Source of the DNA: an uncultured Geobacteraceae bacterium
GTDB taxonomy: Bacteria; Desulfobacterota; Desulfuromonadia; Geobacterales; Pseudopelobacteraceae
Direction of reading: 5' to 3'
DNA length: 64,000 bases
NCBI GenBank assembly: GCA_903875605.1
Contig: CAIQWT010000087.1
Coordinates: forward strand, 87,261 to 151,260
Shown: positions 16,816-26,052 of the stretch, one piece after another
Layout: every line of letters starts with the position of its first letter
Position numbering within the stretch: position 1 is the first letter of the stretch
Notes under the pieces: generated by a model
Told to the model about the DNA's origin: nothing
Seen by the model: the letters and a program-made list of their open reading frames with translations, nothing else
The model's database searches: none
Translations under genes and position numbers: made by a program

Positions 16816-18359
16816 TGGTCTCTCCGGTCTGTAAGAATCAGCTGGTCATCCGTAATAGTAAACAGGCGATCCAGACGAGTCAGGTGTAGTAACTGCAGTA
16901 CCGGTTCATTCGGTGCACAGAGAATGCTCTTATTGCCATGTTTCGCAACATGCCGCTGGATACGATGGAATGCCACCAATCCGCTGCTGTCGGCAAATTC
17001 AAGACAGGTGAGGTCAAGAATGCAGTTGTGAACTTCCAATTTTGGCAGAAGTTCGTCAAATGGAAAATTTTTCATGGCCAGCGCATCAAGTCTTCCTCTA
17101 AGTGCAACAATTACAGTGCCGTTACGCAAGGATGTGAGCGTGTATAGTTTTTTGTCAGTCAAGCGCTCTGCGCGTATGCGCGCCATAGCCATTTTTTGGT
17201 CGCCAAAGAGGCGTTCGTGAAATATATCAGCTACACGGTTAAAGCGGAAAAATTCTTTTATCAGGTCACTTACCTCTACCAGACTGAGCTTACCCTTCTC
17301 ATCCAGATCACGTCTCCACAGGCGCACCAAAAAACCGAGACCTGAGGAATCAATCATCTGAACCTGTTCAAAGTTGAGTATCAAATGCCGACATGTTCGA
17401 TATGTCTCTTCGATGCACGGTGCCAGTTCTTTAACAGCCAGGGCATCAAGCCGTGCCGGCAGCAGAACGATACAGACATTCTCTTCAATCCGCTGAATAG
17501 CTTTATTGCTGTCCAGCGGAACCGGAACAGGCGTCACAGTTTTCTGCCAGCGGGCAGATCGGTATATCCGGATGGCTGGCCAGGCGTGCAGGGCAAACTT
17601 GATCATACCAACGGCATAGCGTTTCCAAAGGCGACGCGGTTCCATCAAAATACGGTAGATCCATTCCAGTCCGGCTTTTTGCACCCAGAGCGGCGCACGC
17701 GATACCGTACCGACTATGAATTCGAAGGTTCCGCCAATGCCTATCGAGACAGGCACTTTCAAGCGTGGAGCGTTGCGGGCAAACCAGAGTTCCTGTTTGG
17801 GATTGCCAAATGCGATTAACAGTATGTCAGGACGGGCTGCGTTAATCTCGGCAATGATGGCAGCGTCCTCCACCTCAAAATCGGTCAGATGTTCCCCTTC
17901 GGTGTAGACGAAAGGCGCACTGACACCGGCAATCTTCAATCCGGGGTTGTTACGGACAAGAAGGTCGGCAGCACGTTGCCCTACATCACCATTTCCCCCA
18001 AGAAAAAAAAGAGATGCGCCGCGCAGTGCCGCTTCAGCAGCCAGAGCAGGCACCATATCAGCGCCGGTAACCCGCTCTTTCAGAGGACAGCCAAGAAAGC
18101 GTGACATCCAGACAACCGGCATGCCGTCGGCGGTCACCATATCCGCCCGACGCAGAATATCAAGTAATTCGGGGTGACGAATGCCACCCTGCTGCCAGGA
18201 AAGTGTGTTGACGATAAAATCGACGTTGACGGTAGCTACTTCGCGAGGGACAGCGTCACTCTTGAATTCATCAACCATAGCGAAAATCCGCTCCACCGCT
18301 TCAGCCAGGGTCAGATTATCAATGGGAATTCCCAGAATGATAACGGTATCACGCAACAT
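16812..18359 (-). CDS. WecG/TagA glycosyltransferase fused to two STAS domains
   Basis: 515 residues. Residues 1-245 form a WecG/TagA/CpsF glycosyltransferase: LTLAEAVERIF, VNVDFIVNT, the active-site block MVTADGMPVVW and the GNPKQELWFARN segment. These enzymes add N-acetylmannosamine(uronate) or similar to undecaprenyl-linked GlcNAc. After a linker come two STAS domains, about 285-395 (loop MIDSSGLGFL) and 410-510 (loop FADSSGLVAF), both with the phosphorylatable Ser. STAS domains normally serve in regulation, so the fusion suggests control of polysaccharide synthesis by phosphorylation or partner binding. It starts inside the stop of the sugar-transferase gene (TAATG). Confidence 0.85.
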   Translation of the reverse strand: MLRDTVIILGIPIDNLTLAEAVERIFAMVDEFKSDAVPREVATVNVDFIVNTLSWQQGGIRHPELLDILRRADMVTADGMPVVWMSRFLGCPLKERVTGADMVPALAAEAALRGASLFFLGGNGDVGQRAADLLVRNNPGLKIAGVSAPFVYTEGEHLTDFEVEDAAIIAEINAARPDILLIAFGNPKQELWFARNAPRLKVPVSIGIGGTFEFIVGTVSRAPLWVQKAGLEWIYRILMEPRRLWKRYAVGMIKFALHAWPAIRIYRSARWQKTVTPVPVPLDSNKAIQRIEENVCIVLLPARLDALAVKELAPCIEETYRTCRHLILNFEQVQMIDSSGLGFLVRLWRRDLDEKGKLSLVEVSDLIKEFFRFNRVADIFHERLFGDQKMAMARIRAERLTDKKLYTLTSLRNGTVIVALRGRLDALAMKNFPFDELLPKLEVHNCILDLTCLEFADSSGLVAFHRIQRHVAKHGNKSILCAPNEPVLQLLHLTRLDRLFTITDDQLILTDRRDQ

Positions 18360-19072
18360 TAGTACGCCCCTTTGCCAAACAGAACCGCCGGTATTGTTTT
18401 CAGCAGCAGCATAATGTCAGACCAAAAGGATCGACTTTCAATGTACTGGGCGTCCAAACGCACCTGCCCCTTGAAATCTATGTTGCTCCTGCCACTAACC
18501 TGCCAGATGCAGGTAATTCCTGGTACGGCGTCAAGCCTACGGCGGTCGTCCAGAGTGTATTCAGCAACTTCGCTAGGAATAGCAGGGCGCGGTCCCACCA
18601 GTGACATATCCCCTTTCAACACGTTCCAGAGTTGGGGCAGTTCATCGATAGAAGTTTTGCGGATAAAAGCGCCGATTTTGGTTATACGTGGATCTTTCTT
18701 CATTTTGAAGATGACACCCGCACTGGATTCATTTTGTTCCTTCAGCTTTTCCAGCAGTTTTTCGGCGTTGACCACCATAGAGCGAAACTTGTACATCCTG
18801 AACAACTTTCCCCAGCGGCCAACCCTATTCTGTGAAAATAACACCGGACCGGGCGACTCCTTATAGATCATGAGAGCCACAACTCCGAACAGTGGTGCCA
18901 GCAGAATAAGCATCGTCCCGGCCACAGCTATGTCCATCCCGCGCTTGGCAAATCCAGCTGCTCCGACCACTGTGCGCCAAGCCAGCTTTTTGTGTAGGAA
19001 ATAGAGTCTCGCACGCAGACCACCAGCGGAGTATGTTTCGTACAGAGTATCAAGCAGTTGCTGGTCTTTCAT
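18359..19072 (-). CDS. undecaprenyl-phosphate sugar-1-phosphate transferase (WcaJ/ExoY family)
   Basis: 237 residues. One hydrophobic hairpin follows KRGMDIAVAG, then the conserved catalytic core: PVLFSQNRVGRWGK, FRMYKFRSMV, TSIDELPQLWNVLKGDMSLVG split over its usual blocks, GPRPA and the tail PGITCIWQVSGRS. It transfers a sugar-phosphate from a nucleotide sugar to undecaprenyl phosphate, the first committed step of a glycan repeat. It is the short, ExoY-like form without an N-terminal CoA-binding-like region. It follows the Hpt gene by 21 bases and overlaps the WecG-STAS gene, so initiation and next-sugar addition are made from one message. Confidence 0.9.
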   Translation of the reverse strand: MKDQQLLDTLYETYSAGGLRARLYFLHKKLAWRTVVGAAGFAKRGMDIAVAGTMLILLAPLFGVVALMIYKESPGPVLFSQNRVGRWGKLFRMYKFRSMVVNAEKLLEKLKEQNESSAGVIFKMKKDPRITKIGAFIRKTSIDELPQLWNVLKGDMSLVGPRPAIPSEVAEYTLDDRRRLDAVPGITCIWQVSGRSNIDFKGQVRLDAQYIESRSFWSDIMLLLKTIPAVLFGKGAY

Positions 19073-19093
19073 CAGAAATGCTCCATATAAAAA

Positions 19094-19396
19094 TCATTCA
19101 TAGCGCACTTCAATTCGCCCCATATAAGATTTAAGTATTTCCACCTGTGCAAGTACCTCCGCCAGATTGGCTGCCTTCGCTGCCAGCTCCATCTCCCCTC
19201 CTATATTGGAAATCACCGAAAAGCCATAACAGCCACCAGAGCCCTTCATACCATGGGCAATGCTGCGGATTTGCTTAAAATCCCCTTGTGCCGCCAGCAA
19301 CCTGAGCTGTACACATTCCTCACGTTTACTTTCAAGGTACTGCGGTATTATATCATCAAGATCTGCATCACACACGACTACGTCATTTTCTAGCAT
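19094..19396 (-). CDS. Hpt phosphotransfer protein
   Basis: 100 residues, all-helical, with the Hpt phosphorylation motif SIAHGMKGSGGCYGF (His is the phospho-acceptor). Such proteins carry phosphate from a hybrid kinase receiver domain to a final response regulator. The gene follows the hybrid kinase at 19438-22098, which ends in a receiver domain and lacks its own Hpt, so it is the natural partner. It precedes the sugar-transferase gene by 21 bases, placing a phosphorelay inside the polysaccharide operon. AAAGGA lies upstream of the ATG. A response regulator with a DNA-binding output is not found in this stretch. Confidence 0.88.
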   Translation of the reverse strand: MLENDVVVCDADLDDIIPQYLESKREECVQLRLLAAQGDFKQIRSIAHGMKGSGGCYGFSVISNIGGEMELAAKAANLAEVLAQVEILKSYMGRIEVRYE

Positions 19397-19437
19397 TCGG
19401 TGTTCCTTTCGTTATTTTCACTTTTTCAAGCGCTTTA

Positions 19438-22098
19438 CTATGAAAGGACAGCATAAGCATCGACCACTTCCAACAGCCTGGTCTTATGAATCGGTTTAGT
19501 CAGGTGCTCAGTGCAGCCGGCATCGAGGCTTTTTTGACGATCCTCCTTGAGCGCGTTGGCTGTCAGGGCAATAACCGGCAGTTCGCTGCGCCCGGTTTCC
19601 AGCTCCCATTGCCTAATCAGCCGAACAGCTGTATATCCGTCCATGACCGGCATCTCCATATCAAGCAGTACCAGATCGAAATTTCCCTCTTTGATTTTGG
19701 CAAAAGCTTCTTCGCCATTTACCGCAGTTGCCACGACATGATCAGTTTTCCGGAAATAGGCACACATAACTGTCCGGTTGTCCTTATTATCGTCGACTAG
19801 CAGGATTGAGAGGGATCGAATCGGCTTATCAGTTCCATTAATTTCCTGCATAAACTCCACAGGTTTCACAGTCGGCGTGGTAAAACGACAGGTAAAATAA
19901 AAACAGCTCCCCTGCCCCAGTGCGCTTTCCACATCGATATTTCCCCCCATCATTTGAGCAAGATGTTGCGAAATTGCCAATCCCAGCCCGGACCCACCGT
20001 AGTTGCGTGTTGTGGATGTGTCTGCCTGGCAGAACTTTTCAAATATCGTCTTCAGCTTGTCCGGTGCGATACCTATACCGGTGTCAATTACGGAAAATTT
20101 CAGCATGACTTCTGAACCGGACACCGAAACCAGTTCTACCAACAGGCTGAGGCTACCCTGTTCAGTGAACTTAATAGCATTACTAACCAAGTTAAGTAGA
20201 ATCTGGATTACTCTTAAAGAATCCCCCAAAAGCCAATCCGGGATGTCCACAGATAGTGACGATGTGATATTAATATTTTTTTGATTCGCCTGTCCAATCA
20301 TCATACCCATTATTTGTTGAATACAATCTGAAACTTTAAACGGTGCCGACTCAAGCGAAAGCATTCCCGCCTCAATTTTTGACAAGTCCAGGATGTTATT
20401 AATCAGCCCCTGCAGCGCTTCACCGGCTGAACGTAAAACCGTAAAATATTCGGTTTGCTCATTGCTCAACTCGGTTTCCACAAGCAGATCAGTCATACCG
20501 AGCATGGCATTGATCGGTGTGCGGAGTTCGTGGCTCATACTGGCCAGAAATTCACTCTTGGTTTTATTCGCCTGTTCAGCCTCAATCTTCGCCAGCTTGT
20601 TATTTTCGGCCACTATGATGAGCTTTTCCTGCAGCTCTTTTTGAGCGGTGATGTTTTCCTTAACACCCACAAAATGGGTAACAACACCGGATTCGTCCCA
20701 AATTGGTGATATGGACGTCAGCTCCCATATGAAACTGCCATCCTTGTTACGATTGTGGAGTTCACCTCGCCATTCACGCCCGGACTTAATGGTTGTCCAC
20801 AGATCCTTGTAAAATGATTGCGGGTGGTTACCCCCTTTTGTGATGCGGGGATTCTGCCCTATGACCTCCTCGGAGGTAAAACCGGTGATTTCGCAGAATT
20901 TGGGATTGACGTACTCGATAGTACCGTCGTAGTCGGTTATAACAATGGATGCTGGACTATGCTGCACGGCTGATGAAAGCTTGCGCAGGGTGCGCTCCAT
21001 GCTCTTTGTTTTGGTGATATCCCGGAGCATACCCACTGCATGCCATTCCCCATCCAATAGTGCCGGCGAAAGTGACAGGGCTACTTCAATCTCCTGACCA
21101 TCTTTTCTTATGGCGAAGCGTTCAAGCGTTTTACCCAAAGCATTGCCGGTACCGGAACGCAGAAATTCAGGAAATGCTGCATAAAAAGCGGCATGATAAT
21201 GTTTCGGAACCAACAGATCGTGGAGGTCTTTACCGATCGCCTCCTCGGGAGAATACCCCAAAATTCGCACCGCTGCGGAGTTCCAGTAGCTGATAACACC
21301 TCTAGGATCCATCATCAAGATGGCGTCAATTGCTGAATCAGAAATGCTGCGCAACCTCTTCTCACTGGTTTCAGCAGCCTCCTTGGCCACAGTCAGTTCA
21401 CTCATACGTTCGGATATAACGAGTGCCATGGAGTTGAAGGCTACCCCCAACTGTCCAAGGTCATCTTTTCCTTCCGGCATTTCCGGTGGCGACAGATTGC
21501 CATCGGCAATCTGTAAACTGGCATTGATAAGCTTCGTTAGGGATCGGGTCATCCAGTGTCCGACCAACAGCAAGACAAGTGTGGAGAGAACAACTTCGAG
21601 CGCCGCGATGCCAAAACCCTGGATCAGCAGCACCCGACGGCCGGCAATTATATGCGACATATCAAAACCGTAATGAAGTGTGCCAAATGACTGATTTTCA
21701 AGCAGTATTGGCAATGCTACGTCATATCTCATTTTGTTTTCAAAAAGGTGCAGTTCTTTTTGAGGCGCCGGCAGTGGCTTGTCAAAGGGCCACCCATTGG
21801 ACGCAACCCGCTTACCTGAACGGTCTTCTATGACTATATAACTGACACCGCCTGACTTGCGACTTTCATTAAGAATCGCCTGAACTGTTGAATAGTCTCT
21901 CTGAGCCAGAGGAGCGGTCAGAGCGGCTAGTAATACTGGTGTATATTCCTCAACCTGAATATGCGTCTGATTAGACATGATGTCATTCATCAGGCGCATA
22001 CTGTTGGAGACCAGAATCAGCAGCATCAGCATTTCCACTCCTATTGCCAGAAACAGAAGGCGCCCACGAGTGGTACGACGGAAGGGAATTTTTTTCAT
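19438..22098 (-). CDS. hybrid histidine kinase: HAMP-PAS-PAS-HisKA-HATPase-REC
   Basis: 886 residues. Two transmembrane helices (about 13-33 and 158-180) enclose a small periplasmic sensor; then HAMP, PAS near 245-370 (AIDAILMMDPRGVISYWNSA), PAS/PAC near 375-490 (ITDYDGTIEYVNPKFCEITG), HisKA with SMSHELRTPIN, HATPase with NLVSNAIKFT, DTGIGI and GGSGLGLAI, and a C-terminal receiver with Asp in LVLLDMEMPVMDG. It should phosphorylate the neighbouring Hpt protein at 19094-19396. The signal is unknown. It sits between a STAS gene and the polysaccharide genes on the same strand, so it probably controls surface-glycan production or a connected behaviour. Confidence 0.92.
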   Translation of the reverse strand: MKKIPFRRTTRGRLLFLAIGVEMLMLLILVSNSMRLMNDIMSNQTHIQVEEYTPVLLAALTAPLAQRDYSTVQAILNESRKSGGVSYIVIEDRSGKRVASNGWPFDKPLPAPQKELHLFENKMRYDVALPILLENQSFGTLHYGFDMSHIIAGRRVLLIQGFGIAALEVVLSTLVLLLVGHWMTRSLTKLINASLQIADGNLSPPEMPEGKDDLGQLGVAFNSMALVISERMSELTVAKEAAETSEKRLRSISDSAIDAILMMDPRGVISYWNSAAVRILGYSPEEAIGKDLHDLLVPKHYHAAFYAAFPEFLRSGTGNALGKTLERFAIRKDGQEIEVALSLSPALLDGEWHAVGMLRDITKTKSMERTLRKLSSAVQHSPASIVITDYDGTIEYVNPKFCEITGFTSEEVIGQNPRITKGGNHPQSFYKDLWTTIKSGREWRGELHNRNKDGSFIWELTSISPIWDESGVVTHFVGVKENITAQKELQEKLIIVAENNKLAKIEAEQANKTKSEFLASMSHELRTPINAMLGMTDLLVETELSNEQTEYFTVLRSAGEALQGLINNILDLSKIEAGMLSLESAPFKVSDCIQQIMGMMIGQANQKNINITSSLSVDIPDWLLGDSLRVIQILLNLVSNAIKFTEQGSLSLLVELVSVSGSEVMLKFSVIDTGIGIAPDKLKTIFEKFCQADTSTTRNYGGSGLGLAISQHLAQMMGGNIDVESALGQGSCFYFTCRFTTPTVKPVEFMQEINGTDKPIRSLSILLVDDNKDNRTVMCAYFRKTDHVVATAVNGEEAFAKIKEGNFDLVLLDMEMPVMDGYTAVRLIRQWELETGRSELPVIALTANALKEDRQKSLDAGCTEHLTKPIHKTRLLEVVDAYAVLS

Positions 22099-22277
22099 CT
22101 CAAAGTCCGTTCAGATTTTTTTTCAAGTCATAGGGCATATCAGTCTATTTCCTTAAGTTTATTTGTTCGCAGCCAGAATTTATGATTTGGAATGCTGTTC
22201 AGTAGTAAGTTTCTAGAAGTTTGCCTGAGGTATTAGTGAGATGATCATGAAAGTGTGGATTATCTTCAGAGCGTTGT

Positions 22278-22619
22278 CTAGTTTTTAACCAGCGCCAACA
22301 ACGCACCGCCAATACTTGGCAATATCGGAAATATCCGGTCTGTTCTAGTCAGCTTGAAGAGAGACCTCACGTTGTCATCGACACCGAATAGAGCAACATT
22401 ACCATCTTCCCCAACCGACTTCAATACTGAGATAATCCCCCCCAGTCCGCTGCTGTCTATGAACTCGACCTCGGCCAGATCGAAAGCAATAAGATGATTG
22501 CCTGCCTGAACACGCCCGACCATATATTCTCTAAATTCCTGGATGTTAGTTGCATCCAGACTTTTTTCCAGCGGACGCACGACCAGTACCCCTTGTTGCT
22601 GCTGCTCCTCGAATTGCAT
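22278..22619 (-). CDS. STAS-domain protein (anti-sigma-factor antagonist type)
   Basis: 113 residues, a single STAS domain with GVLVVRPLEKSLDATN, the loop EFIDSSGLGGIIS (Ser is the likely phosphorylation site) and the tail KLTRTDRIFPIL. I place the start at the ATG at 22619, which has AAGGGGA upstream, rather than at 22730, which would run into the glycogen phosphorylase gene. The family regulates partner switching with anti-sigma kinases or other targets. The gene lies 34 bases after glycogen phosphorylase and about 180 bases before the hybrid kinase. It resembles the STAS protein at 14005-14364. Confidence 0.88.
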   Translation of the reverse strand: MQFEEQQQQGVLVVRPLEKSLDATNIQEFREYMVGRVQAGNHLIAFDLAEVEFIDSSGLGGIISVLKSVGEDGNVALFGVDDNVRSLFKLTRTDRIFPILPSIGGALLALVKN

Positions 22620-22653
22620 TGTTGTTCCCCTTGCTGAGTTATTTTTCCAACAA

Positions 22654-25104
22654 TTATTCCATACTCCAGATATCCCTTGCATACTCTCGAATGGTGCGGT
22701 CACTGGAAAACTTGCCGATGCGGGCAACATTCAGAATCGCTTTTCGTGTCCACATGTCCGGCTGGGCAAAATCGTTTGCAACGACCGCCTGAACTTCTGC
22801 GTAACTATCCAGATCGGCGAGGTGGAAATAGTGATCAGGATTATCCAGCAGTGAGTTACGTACCCAGGCAAAAAGATCCGGCTCACCCGGACTGAACATA
22901 CCGGAGCCGATTACATCCATAACTCTTCGCACGCGTTCGCTACGCTCGTAAAAATCCCGTGGATTATACCCTCTCCGATGCATCTCGACAACTTCGGCAG
23001 TCAGCAGGCCGAATATATAAATATTCTCTCTACCAACCTCTTCCATAATTTCTATGTTTGCTCCATCCATTGTGCCGATAGTGAGAGCACCGTTCATGGA
23101 GAGCTTCATATTTCCAGTGCCTGAAGCCTCCATTCCGGCGGTTGATATCTGCTCGGAGAGGTCAGCTGCAGGTATTATTTTTTCCGCAAGTGATACCCGG
23201 TAGTCCGGCAGAAAGGCAATTTTGATCTGCCCTTTCACACGTGAATCATTATTTATTTTATCTGCTACGCAACAAATAAGACGAATGACCTGTTTGGCCG
23301 TCCAGTAACCAGGTGCCGCTTTACCGGCAAAAAGGAATACCCGTGGCGCAGCAAGGTCTCGACCATCTTCGACTATTGAAAGGTATAGAGAAATAATGTG
23401 CAGAACATTGAGCAATTGGCGCTTGTATTCATGCATTCGCTTCACCTGAACATCAAACAGCGCGCCTGGATCAACCCGAAGACGATTACTGGACCATATA
23501 TTTTCAGCCAATAACAGCTTGTTAGCTGTTTTAACATCAATAAATGACTTTCTGAAGCTGCTGTCATCAGCGTATGGCTCCAAATTACGTAATTGATCTA
23601 GATCAGTAATCCATCCGGAACCTATGGTCGAACTTATTAAACCTGCCAGACCCGGATTTGCTTTCAACAGCCAGCGTCGAGGGGTAACTCCGTTCGTTTT
23701 GTTGTTGAATTTTTCCGGCCACAGGGCGTAAAAATCCGGCACCAGATCGGTAGTTACAAGATCCGAATGAAGCTTGGCTACGCCGTTAACCGAGTGACTT
23801 CCGACTATTGCGAGGTGAGCCATACGTACCTGTTTCGGTTCGCACTCTTCGATAACCGACATACGCATCTGACGTGCAAAATCACCCGGCCACCGATTCG
23901 CAACCAGATCGAGGAAGCGGCGATTGATCTCATAAATGATCTGCAGATGGCGCGGCAAAACCCGTTCGAATAGCGGCACCGACCATTTTTCCAGCGCCTC
24001 CGGCATAAGGGTGTGATTTGTATAACCAAGGGTGGCCTGCGTAAGGCTCCAGGCTTTATCCCATTCAAGCTGTTCTTCATCAACGAAGATTCGCATCAAT
24101 TCAGCAACTGTGATGGCAGGATGGGTATCATTAAGCTGGATGGCAATTCGGGCAGGGAATTTGTCAAGTTCATTGTCGCCATGAGCTTTACGATAGCGCC
24201 GAAAAACATCCCGCAGTGAACAGGCCGCTAGAAAATATTCTTGAAGCAGACGCAGCTCTTTTCCGCTCAATCGGGTATCAGACGGATAGAGAATTTTCGA
24301 AATTGTTTCGGAGGAGATTTTCTGCTCTACCGCATGCAGATAATCGCCATCGTTAAATATCTTCATGTCGAAATCCTGTGAAGATCGTGCTGAATAGAGC
24401 CGCAGATAATTAACGCACGCTCCACCATAGCCGGGTACCGGTAAATCAGACGGGACCCCGATCAACACCTGCCAGTCGAGCCACATAGGATTGTAGTTGC
24501 CATCTCCGTCAACCGCATGCTCGATACGTCCATAAATTGGCACTATACAGGCTTCCTCTGGACGTTCGATCAGCCAAGGCGAGCCATGGGCAAGCCAGTG
24601 GTCAGGCTTCTCCACCTGCCTGCCATTGCGTAGATCCTGACGAAACAGGCCGAACTCGTAGAGCAGGCCATAGCCGTAGCCGGCATACCCCAGGCTGGCA
24701 AGCGAGTCGAGAAAGCAGGCTGCCAATCGCCCCAGACCACCATTGCCAAGCGCAGCATCAGGTTCAACTGCCCTGATTTCCTCGAGATCAACCCCCATGC
24801 CGGCAAGGGTATCACGGCAGATGTCCAGCAGCCCCAAATTGTACAGACTGTTTCCGAGTGCCCGCCCCATCAAAAATTCCATGGAGAGATAATATAACCG
24901 TTTGGCTCCGGTGCGACTGTGATGCTCTTCCGTTCTGGCCATGCCATCGATCATCTGTTCGCGTATCGCTAGAGATGTGGCGTCAAAGTACTCTCGAGGA
25001 CTGAGCTTTTCCCCTGAATTACCTAGTGTATAGCGTGCATAGTGTTGGAGGGTTTTTGCAAGAGACCGGCTTGAAAGCGTCGGATTGGTAAAGTCTGTGG
25101 ACAT
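22654..25104 (-). CDS. glgP: glycogen phosphorylase
   Basis: 816 residues, the normal length of the bacterial GT35 enzyme. It releases glucose-1-phosphate from glycogen or maltodextrin using phosphate and pyridoxal phosphate. The PLP lysine lies in the standard block GMEASGTGNMKLSMNGALT. Other family blocks seen: YLSMEFLMGRALGNSLYNLG near residue 70, ALGNGGLGRLAACF and MHEYKRQLLN. CTGGAGA precedes the ATG. Its position at the head of the minus-strand run could link carbon-store breakdown to supply of sugar phosphates for polysaccharide synthesis, though no glycogen synthesis genes are close. Confidence 0.96.
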   Translation of the reverse strand: MSTDFTNPTLSSRSLAKTLQHYARYTLGNSGEKLSPREYFDATSLAIREQMIDGMARTEEHHSRTGAKRLYYLSMEFLMGRALGNSLYNLGLLDICRDTLAGMGVDLEEIRAVEPDAALGNGGLGRLAACFLDSLASLGYAGYGYGLLYEFGLFRQDLRNGRQVEKPDHWLAHGSPWLIERPEEACIVPIYGRIEHAVDGDGNYNPMWLDWQVLIGVPSDLPVPGYGGACVNYLRLYSARSSQDFDMKIFNDGDYLHAVEQKISSETISKILYPSDTRLSGKELRLLQEYFLAACSLRDVFRRYRKAHGDNELDKFPARIAIQLNDTHPAITVAELMRIFVDEEQLEWDKAWSLTQATLGYTNHTLMPEALEKWSVPLFERVLPRHLQIIYEINRRFLDLVANRWPGDFARQMRMSVIEECEPKQVRMAHLAIVGSHSVNGVAKLHSDLVTTDLVPDFYALWPEKFNNKTNGVTPRRWLLKANPGLAGLISSTIGSGWITDLDQLRNLEPYADDSSFRKSFIDVKTANKLLLAENIWSSNRLRVDPGALFDVQVKRMHEYKRQLLNVLHIISLYLSIVEDGRDLAAPRVFLFAGKAAPGYWTAKQVIRLICCVADKINNDSRVKGQIKIAFLPDYRVSLAEKIIPAADLSEQISTAGMEASGTGNMKLSMNGALTIGTMDGANIEIMEEVGRENIYIFGLLTAEVVEMHRRGYNPRDFYERSERVRRVMDVIGSGMFSPGEPDLFAWVRNSLLDNPDHYFHLADLDSYAEVQAVVANDFAQPDMWTRKAILNVARIGKFSSDRTIREYARDIWSME

Positions 25105-25287
25105 GAAGTCTCCAGTCTGGAAAAGTGAATAATCTAGAACGGGTGATTTACAAAACAGATTTCTACTATATCGTTGCCAATGCCCTCAGACTTTACCACT
25201 CTTATTGGCATTGTCAATGATGGACTCAGCTTATGCAGCATGTATCGTCCAGTGAATATGAATCGTCATCTCATCTAATAGTTATTG

Positions 25288-25316
25288 TTGACATCTGAAT
25301 GAAATCTCCGTATAGG
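25288..25316 (+). promoter_or_regulatory. sigma-70 promoter of lexA
   Basis: A perfect -35 (TTGACA, 25288-25293) is followed after exactly 17 bases by the -10 hexamer TATAGG (25311-25316). Transcription would start near 25323, i.e. at or next to the ATG at 25324, so the mRNA would have almost no leader. The -10 lies inside the palindromic operator. Confidence 0.75.
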
Positions 25317-25335
25317 TAGTCATATGACTACCTAT
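25312..25335. promoter_or_regulatory. LexA operator (24-bp perfect palindrome)
   Basis: The arms ATAGGTAGTCAT and ATGACTACCTAT form an exact 24-base inverted repeat. Its core GGTAGTCATATGACTACC fits the motif I recall for Geobacter sulfurreducens LexA, GGTTN2CN4GN3ACC, at every fixed base but one. It covers the -10 box and the start codon of lexA, so bound repressor would block RNA polymerase directly and give autoregulation. Confidence 0.8.
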
Positions 25336-25950
25336 GGCCTGCAAAACAAAAACGAACTGACTCAACGCCAGAAACAGGTGTTGCAGTTCATCACCTCTTA
25401 CAGCAGCGACAACGGCTATCCGCCCAGTCAAAGGGAAATTGCAGGCCACTTGAATGTCTCCGGGACGCTGCCGGTTATGAAGCACCTCAGCGCTTTAGAG
25501 CGAAAGGGATACATCAAACGGGATAATGTAAATCGCGGGATTACACTGAAAATGCCGGTCAGTCATTCTGTTTCCCTGCCGATTGTCGGCACCGTCCGCG
25601 CCGGTCATCTGGCCCCGGCGATTGAAGATATTCAGGGATACTTCTCAGTTGACCCGATGGCCATTAAGGGAAACGACTGTTTCTTTCTGAAGGTTAGTGG
25701 AGAGTCGATGATAAATGCAGGGATCTTTGATGGAGACCTGGCTTTGGTGAGACCTCAACCGACTGCCGATAACAAGGATATTGTAGTTGCCATGATTGAT
25801 GGTGAAGTGACTCTTAAACATTTTTTCCGGGAGCAGAATCACATTCGCTTGCAACCGGCAAACCCGGATATGGAGCCAATTATTATTCGTCCTGAAGATG
25901 GTGAGTTAAGCATTGTTGGCAAGGTGATAGGTGTTTATCGTCGGATGTAA
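25324..25950 (+). CDS. lexA: LexA repressor
   Basis: 208 residues. The N-terminal winged helix has LTQRQKQVLQFI and NGYPPSQREIAGHLNV; the C-terminal S24 protease domain has the Ala-Gly cleavage site in TVRAGHLAPA, the catalytic Ser in KVSGESMINAGI and the catalytic Lys in VTLKHFF. RecA filaments on single-stranded DNA trigger self-cleavage and release of SOS genes. The ATG is the only sensible start, since the family begins a few residues before LTxRQ. It is divergent from glycogen phosphorylase. Two very small ORFs follow closely and may share the transcript. Confidence 0.95.
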   Translation: MTTYGLQNKNELTQRQKQVLQFITSYSSDNGYPPSQREIAGHLNVSGTLPVMKHLSALERKGYIKRDNVNRGITLKMPVSHSVSLPIVGTVRAGHLAPAIEDIQGYFSVDPMAIKGNDCFFLKVSGESMINAGIFDGDLALVRPQPTADNKDIVVAMIDGEVTLKHFFREQNHIRLQPANPDMEPIIIRPEDGELSIVGKVIGVYRRM

Positions 25951-25956
25951 TAGACC

Positions 25957-26037
25957 ATGAGCAACATAGCAGGATTAGGTGGGCTGATTATCGTTGTCGG
26001 CTTGAACCAAAACATAGCAGCATTTAAGAACATTTGA
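25957..26037 (+). CDS. very short hydrophobic ORF after lexA
   Basis: 26 codons: MSNIAGLGGLIIVVGL, then a polar tail to a TGA stop. It starts six bases after the lexA stop but has no convincing ribosome site. The hydrophobic block resembles that of the next small ORF (LCGAVIVAFGLWVELEP), so it may be a decayed or truncated relative of it. It could equally be chance. Confidence 0.3.
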   Translation: MSNIAGLGGLIIVVGLNQNIAAFKNI

Positions 26038-26052
26038 ACAGGAGAGTGTAAA

